Assembly (NCBI GenBank): GCA_023432465.1
Contig: JAEYUO010000114.1
Coordinates: forward strand, 1 to 26,494
Length of the DNA stretch: 26,494 nt
Direction: 5' to 3'
From: Planctomycetota bacterium
GTDB lineage: Bacteria > Planctomycetota > Phycisphaerae > Phycisphaerales > UBA1924
A program made the position numbers and the translations under genes. A model generated the notes under the pieces. It was not told where the DNA came from. It did not search any database and saw only the letters and a list, made by a program, of their open reading frames with translations. Positions 24,230 to 26,494 of this stretch are shown piece by piece (the stretch's first letter is position 1; the number at the start of each line of letters is the position of its first letter).

Positions 24230-25141
24230 TTGGTCAGCATAAAGACCCCCGCCCCGGCTTCCGTACCCACAGGCTCCGCAGTCCCCGCCGCCAAACGCCC
24301 CGCCGCAGCGGGAATGCCGGATGTCCAGGCCTCCAGCGATTCCCGGCAAGTCCCCATCGACAAGGTCGGCGTCAAGGATGTGACCTACCCCATCCGCCTG
24401 CGCGTGCCCGCTGCATATGCCGGAATGTTCGGCTCCGCCGAGCAGACCACCGTCGCCACAATCAGCATGTACGTCTCGCTGCCGCACTACCAGAAGGGCA
24501 CCCACATGTCCCGCTTCCTCGAGGTGCTCAACGAGCACGCGGGGATGGCCGCGCCGGGACCCATCTCGCCCGAGGAGATCCCGCAGATCACCGCGGCGAT
24601 CCGCGAGCGACTGGATGCCGAGGAAGCGCACTTCGAGGCCGAGTTCACCTACTTCATCCCCAAGAAGGCCCCGGTCACGGGCGCGCTCGGGCTGATGGAT
24701 TACAAGGTCTCTTTCAGTTGCACCTCCAGCCGCACTGGCGCGACGGATGACTTCATCATGGGCGTGATGGCGCCGGGCGCGAGCCTGTGCCCCTGCTCGA
24801 AAGAAATCAGCAAGTACGGCGCGCACAACCAGCGATGCCTCGTGGAGGCCCGTGTCCGCTTCAAGGGCACGATGTGGATCGAGGATGTCGCCGAGACGAT
24901 CGAGAAGTCCGTCTCCTGTCCGGTTTTCGCGGTGCTCAAGCGCCCCGATGAGAAGTACGTGACCGAGGCCGCCTACGACAACCCCAAGTTCGTCGAGGAC
25001 ATCATCCGCGACCTGGCTCTGGGCCTGGAGGCCGATGACCGGGTGACGTGGTACTCGATCAGCTCGGAAAACTTCGAGTCGATCCACAACCACAACGCCT
25101 ACGCCGAGATCACTCGGGGCAAGACTGGCTCTCGCGGTTGA
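24230..25141 (+). CDS. folE2: GTP cyclohydrolase FolE2 (type IB)
   Basis: FolE2 converts GTP to 7,8-dihydroneopterin triphosphate, the first step of folate synthesis and of queuosine-type pathways. It replaces FolE (type IA), often in organisms that must manage with little zinc. The 303-residue product has the family motifs LPHYQKGTHMSRF (about 84-96) and LCPCSKEISKYGAHNQR (about 186-202), the conserved segment that carries the metal and catalytic cysteines. The start is uncertain: TTG 24230 has a strong ribosome-binding sequence, while ATG 24197 would add 11 residues (MRHKNTRKGSN). The N-terminal 40 residues are Ala/Pro-rich and carry no domain. The gene lies between the AST-like cluster and the ribosomal genes and has no obvious functional tie to either. 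Confidence 0.93.
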   Translation: MVSIKTPAPASVPTGSAVPAAKRPAAAGMPDVQASSDSRQVPIDKVGVKDVTYPIRLRVPAAYAGMFGSAEQTTVATISMYVSLPHYQKGTHMSRFLEVLNEHAGMAAPGPISPEEIPQITAAIRERLDAEEAHFEAEFTYFIPKKAPVTGALGLMDYKVSFSCTSSRTGATDDFIMGVMAPGASLCPCSKEISKYGAHNQRCLVEARVRFKGTMWIEDVAETIEKSVSCPVFAVLKRPDEKYVTEAAYDNPKFVEDIIRDLALGLEADDRVTWYSISSENFESIHNHNAYAEITRGKTGSRG

Positions 25142-25203
25142 CTCCGGAATCCAAGGCCGCCGGTTTGGAGGATGTTCGCGGTGCTGCCGGCTCTGCGATC
25201 CCC

Positions 25204-25231
25204 TTGCCTAACAGCCTCCCCCCGCTACACT
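25204..25231 (+). promoter_or_regulatory. Promoter of rpsL-rpsG
   Basis: TTGCCT (25204-25209) and TACACT (25226-25231) are separated by 16 bp and lie 44 bases ahead of the rpsL ATG. This is a plausible sigma-70-type promoter, with a start near 25238. Confidence 0.5.
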
Positions 25232-25275
25232 TTCGACCCTAAGTTCAGAACTCCCGTTACGGACCCGGAATCGCC

Positions 25276-25647
25276 ATGCCCACGATCAACCAGCTGATTC
25301 GCAACCCACGCAAGCCGGTCCACGCCAAGTCGCGCGTTCGCGATATCGACGAGTGCCCGCAGAAGCGCGGCGTCTGCCTGAGCGTCAAGACCGTCACCCC
25401 CAAGAAGCCCAACTCGGCGCTTCGCAAGGTCTGCAAGGTCCGGCTGTCAAACGGCCGCGAAGTCACCGCGTACATCGGCGGCGAAGGCCACAACCTCCAG
25501 GAACACTCCATCGTGCTGATCCGCGGCGGCCGTGTGCGCGACCTTCCCGGTGTGCGCTACCACGTCGTCCGCGGCACGCTCGACTGCCTCGGCGTCGAGA
25601 AGCGCAAGCAGGCGCGCTCCAAGTACGGCGCGAAGAAGGGCAAGTAG
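25276..25647 (+). CDS. rpsL: 30S ribosomal protein S12
   Basis: S12 sits at the decoding centre of the 30S subunit and controls accuracy. The 123-residue protein has the hallmark TPKKPNSALRKV (residues 41-52), YIGGEGHNLQEHS (66-78) and GGRVRDLPGVRYH (84-96). Lys43 and Lys44, the main streptomycin positions, are wild-type. At the position equal to Lys88 of E. coli (counting Met) there is Arg; Asp89, the residue that is beta-methylthiolated in many bacteria, is present. The gene is first in a short ribosomal operon; rpsG follows after 123 bases with no other gene between. Only a weak GGA ribosome-binding sequence precedes the ATG. Confidence 0.98.
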   Translation: MPTINQLIRNPRKPVHAKSRVRDIDECPQKRGVCLSVKTVTPKKPNSALRKVCKVRLSNGREVTAYIGGEGHNLQEHSIVLIRGGRVRDLPGVRYHVVRGTLDCLGVEKRKQARSKYGAKKGK

Positions 25648-25770
25648 ACAAATCACGGGTGGCGGGGGAACATGGCAAGTAATCGCCCGATGCTCGCCAG
25701 GCACGGACGGTGAACACAAGGCCGCGGCTCGGTTTGAGCCCCGGCGGATGAGCCTCAAGGAGATTCGAAA

Positions 25771-26265
25771 ATGGCCGGACGCATCACCGCAGCAGACTCT
25801 CAGCTCCGCCCCGACCCTCGCTTCGGCGACATGGTCCTCTCTCGCTTTATCAACTGCGTGATGCGCGATGGCCAGAAGGCCACCGCACAGCGCGTCGTCT
25901 ACGACGCGATGGACATCATCCAGCAGAAGCTCGCCAAGGAAACCGACCCCAATGCCCCGAAGGAAGCCATCCAGGTCTTCCAGATGGCGATCGAGAACGT
26001 CAAGCCGTTCGTCGAGGTCCGCTCCAAGCGCGTCGGCGGTGCCAACTACCAGGTCCCCATCCCCGTGAACCGCAAGCGTCAGCAGTCGCTGGCCTTCCGC
26101 TGGATCATCCAGGCCACCCGCAAGGAAAAGGGCCGGCCCATGGCCAACCGCCTCGGCGATGAGATCTACGCCGCGGCCCGCAAGGAGGGCAACGCGATGA
26201 ACACCCGCGAGCAGGTGCACCGCATGGCCGAGGCCAACAAGGCCTTCGCCCACTTCGCCCGCTGA
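25771..26265 (+). CDS. rpsG: 30S ribosomal protein S7
   Basis: S7 nucleates folding of the 3' domain of 16S rRNA and lies near the E site. The 164-residue product has the typical RVGGANYQVPIPV (about 87-99), RWIIQATRKEKGRPMANRL (about 110-128) and the conserved C-terminus REQVHRMAEANKAFAHFAR. It is about eight residues longer than E. coli S7 because of a small insert (ETDPNAPKE, about 56-64) ahead of the conserved helix. AAGGAG (25757-25762) precedes the ATG by eight bases. It is followed directly by a strong terminator and not by fusA. Confidence 0.98.
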   Translation: MAGRITAADSQLRPDPRFGDMVLSRFINCVMRDGQKATAQRVVYDAMDIIQQKLAKETDPNAPKEAIQVFQMAIENVKPFVEVRSKRVGGANYQVPIPVNRKRQQSLAFRWIIQATRKEKGRPMANRLGDEIYAAARKEGNAMNTREQVHRMAEANKAFAHFAR

Positions 26266-26309
26266 TCGTCGACCGCTGACCGATCAACCATTCCCGATGC
26301 TGAACCACG

Positions 26310-26338
26310 CAGGGCTCGCCAAACGGCGGGCCCTGTTT
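26310..26338 (+). terminator. Intrinsic terminator of rpsL-rpsG
   Basis: An 11-bp stem, CAGGGCTCGCC (26310-26320) with GGCGGGCCCTG (26325-26335), contains one G-U pair and an AAAC loop, and is followed by TTT. It ends the rpsL-rpsG transcript 45 bases after the rpsG stop. On the minus strand no T run follows. Confidence 0.85.
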
Positions 26339-26494
26339 CATTCTGCCTCCCGCGTCCGAACATCCCGCACGCCCATCCCACGCCGGGCCAACTCGATCGC
26401 ACGCTCCCGTCTCCATACATCGTGGCACGCGGCACAGCGGGGGCTGTGGAAGGGAAAGCGGAGGATGGCACCGGAAGGAGGTGTGGGGGTGGGG
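26338..26494 (-). CDS. Partial 3' end of a possible minus-strand gene
   Basis: From the right edge, a minus-strand frame stays open for 52 codons and stops at TGA (26338-26340), right against the rpsG terminator. The translation reads ...ILRFPFHSPRCAACHDVWRRERAIELARRG... and has a CxxCH motif (CAACH), which could be a zinc-ribbon half or a haem-type motif. Most codons end in G or C, as in the neighbouring genes. The remainder lies outside the window, so neither the start nor the family can be determined. The short length means this could also be chance. Confidence 0.35.
   Translation of the reverse strand, partial: PTPTPPSGAILRFPFHSPRCAACHDVWRRERAIELARRGMGVRDVRTREAE

Overview
The window is a high-GC (roughly two-thirds G+C), densely coded bacterial chromosome segment. 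A member of the Planctomycetes, probably class Phycisphaerae, is the best guess. The reasons are the 'CxYDLRGL...CPEC' zinc-ribbon membrane protein, the FG-GAP secreted protein, the small beta-domain attached to a PDZ-less HtrA protease, and the Bat operon style. This is inferred from protein style; no 16S gene is present. I see no phage, transposon, CRISPR array or other mobile DNA.

Layout. (1) 144-767: a six-helix membrane protein of unknown function, convergent with trigger factor (tig, 824-2314, minus), which ends in a strong intrinsic terminator at 767-795. (2) 2554-4905: a secreted FG-GAP/VCBS repeat protein divergent from tig. (3) 4972-5055: tRNA-Leu(CAG) with its own promoter and terminator. 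(4) 5197-8222: a secreted PDZ-less HtrA-type protease and a large acidic exported protein of unknown function. (5) 8392-17786: a seven-gene Bat (aerotolerance-type) operon: MoxR AAA+ ATPase, DUF58 protein, BatD/DUF4381-like membrane protein, BatA, a fused BatB-BatC with a long Gln-rich coiled tail, BatD, and a BatE-like TPR/SH3 protein. Most junctions are 1-4 nt overlaps. (6) 17835-19236, minus strand: YjbQ and two zinc-ribbon membrane proteins. (7) 19392-24034: three genes resembling astC-astA-astD of the arginine succinyltransferase pathway, in the E. coli order but without astB and astE. (8) 24230-25141: folE2, the type IB GTP cyclohydrolase. (9) 25276-26265: rpsL-rpsG, closed by an intrinsic terminator where fusA would often follow. 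(10) The right edge holds the probable 3' end of a minus-strand gene.

How the genes work together. The MoxR-DUF58-VWA-BatD set is thought to form a membrane-associated chaperone or stress-envelope complex: MoxR is the ATPase, the two VWA proteins are metal-dependent (MIDAS) adhesion modules, the TPR parts mediate contacts, and BatD-type proteins are periplasmic beta-domain partners. The AST-like genes suggest succinylation of arginine or ornithine, followed by transamination and oxidation to succinylglutamate. The missing steps must be encoded elsewhere, or the route differs.

The points I find most worth a second look are the incomplete AST cluster, the BatB-BatC fusion with what looks like a relic signal peptide at the junction, Arg at position 88 of ribosomal protein S12 (a streptomycin-resistance position), a candidate leaderless yjbQ transcript with a palindrome upstream, and a recurrent TAnnnT -10-like element at the heads of several transcription units.
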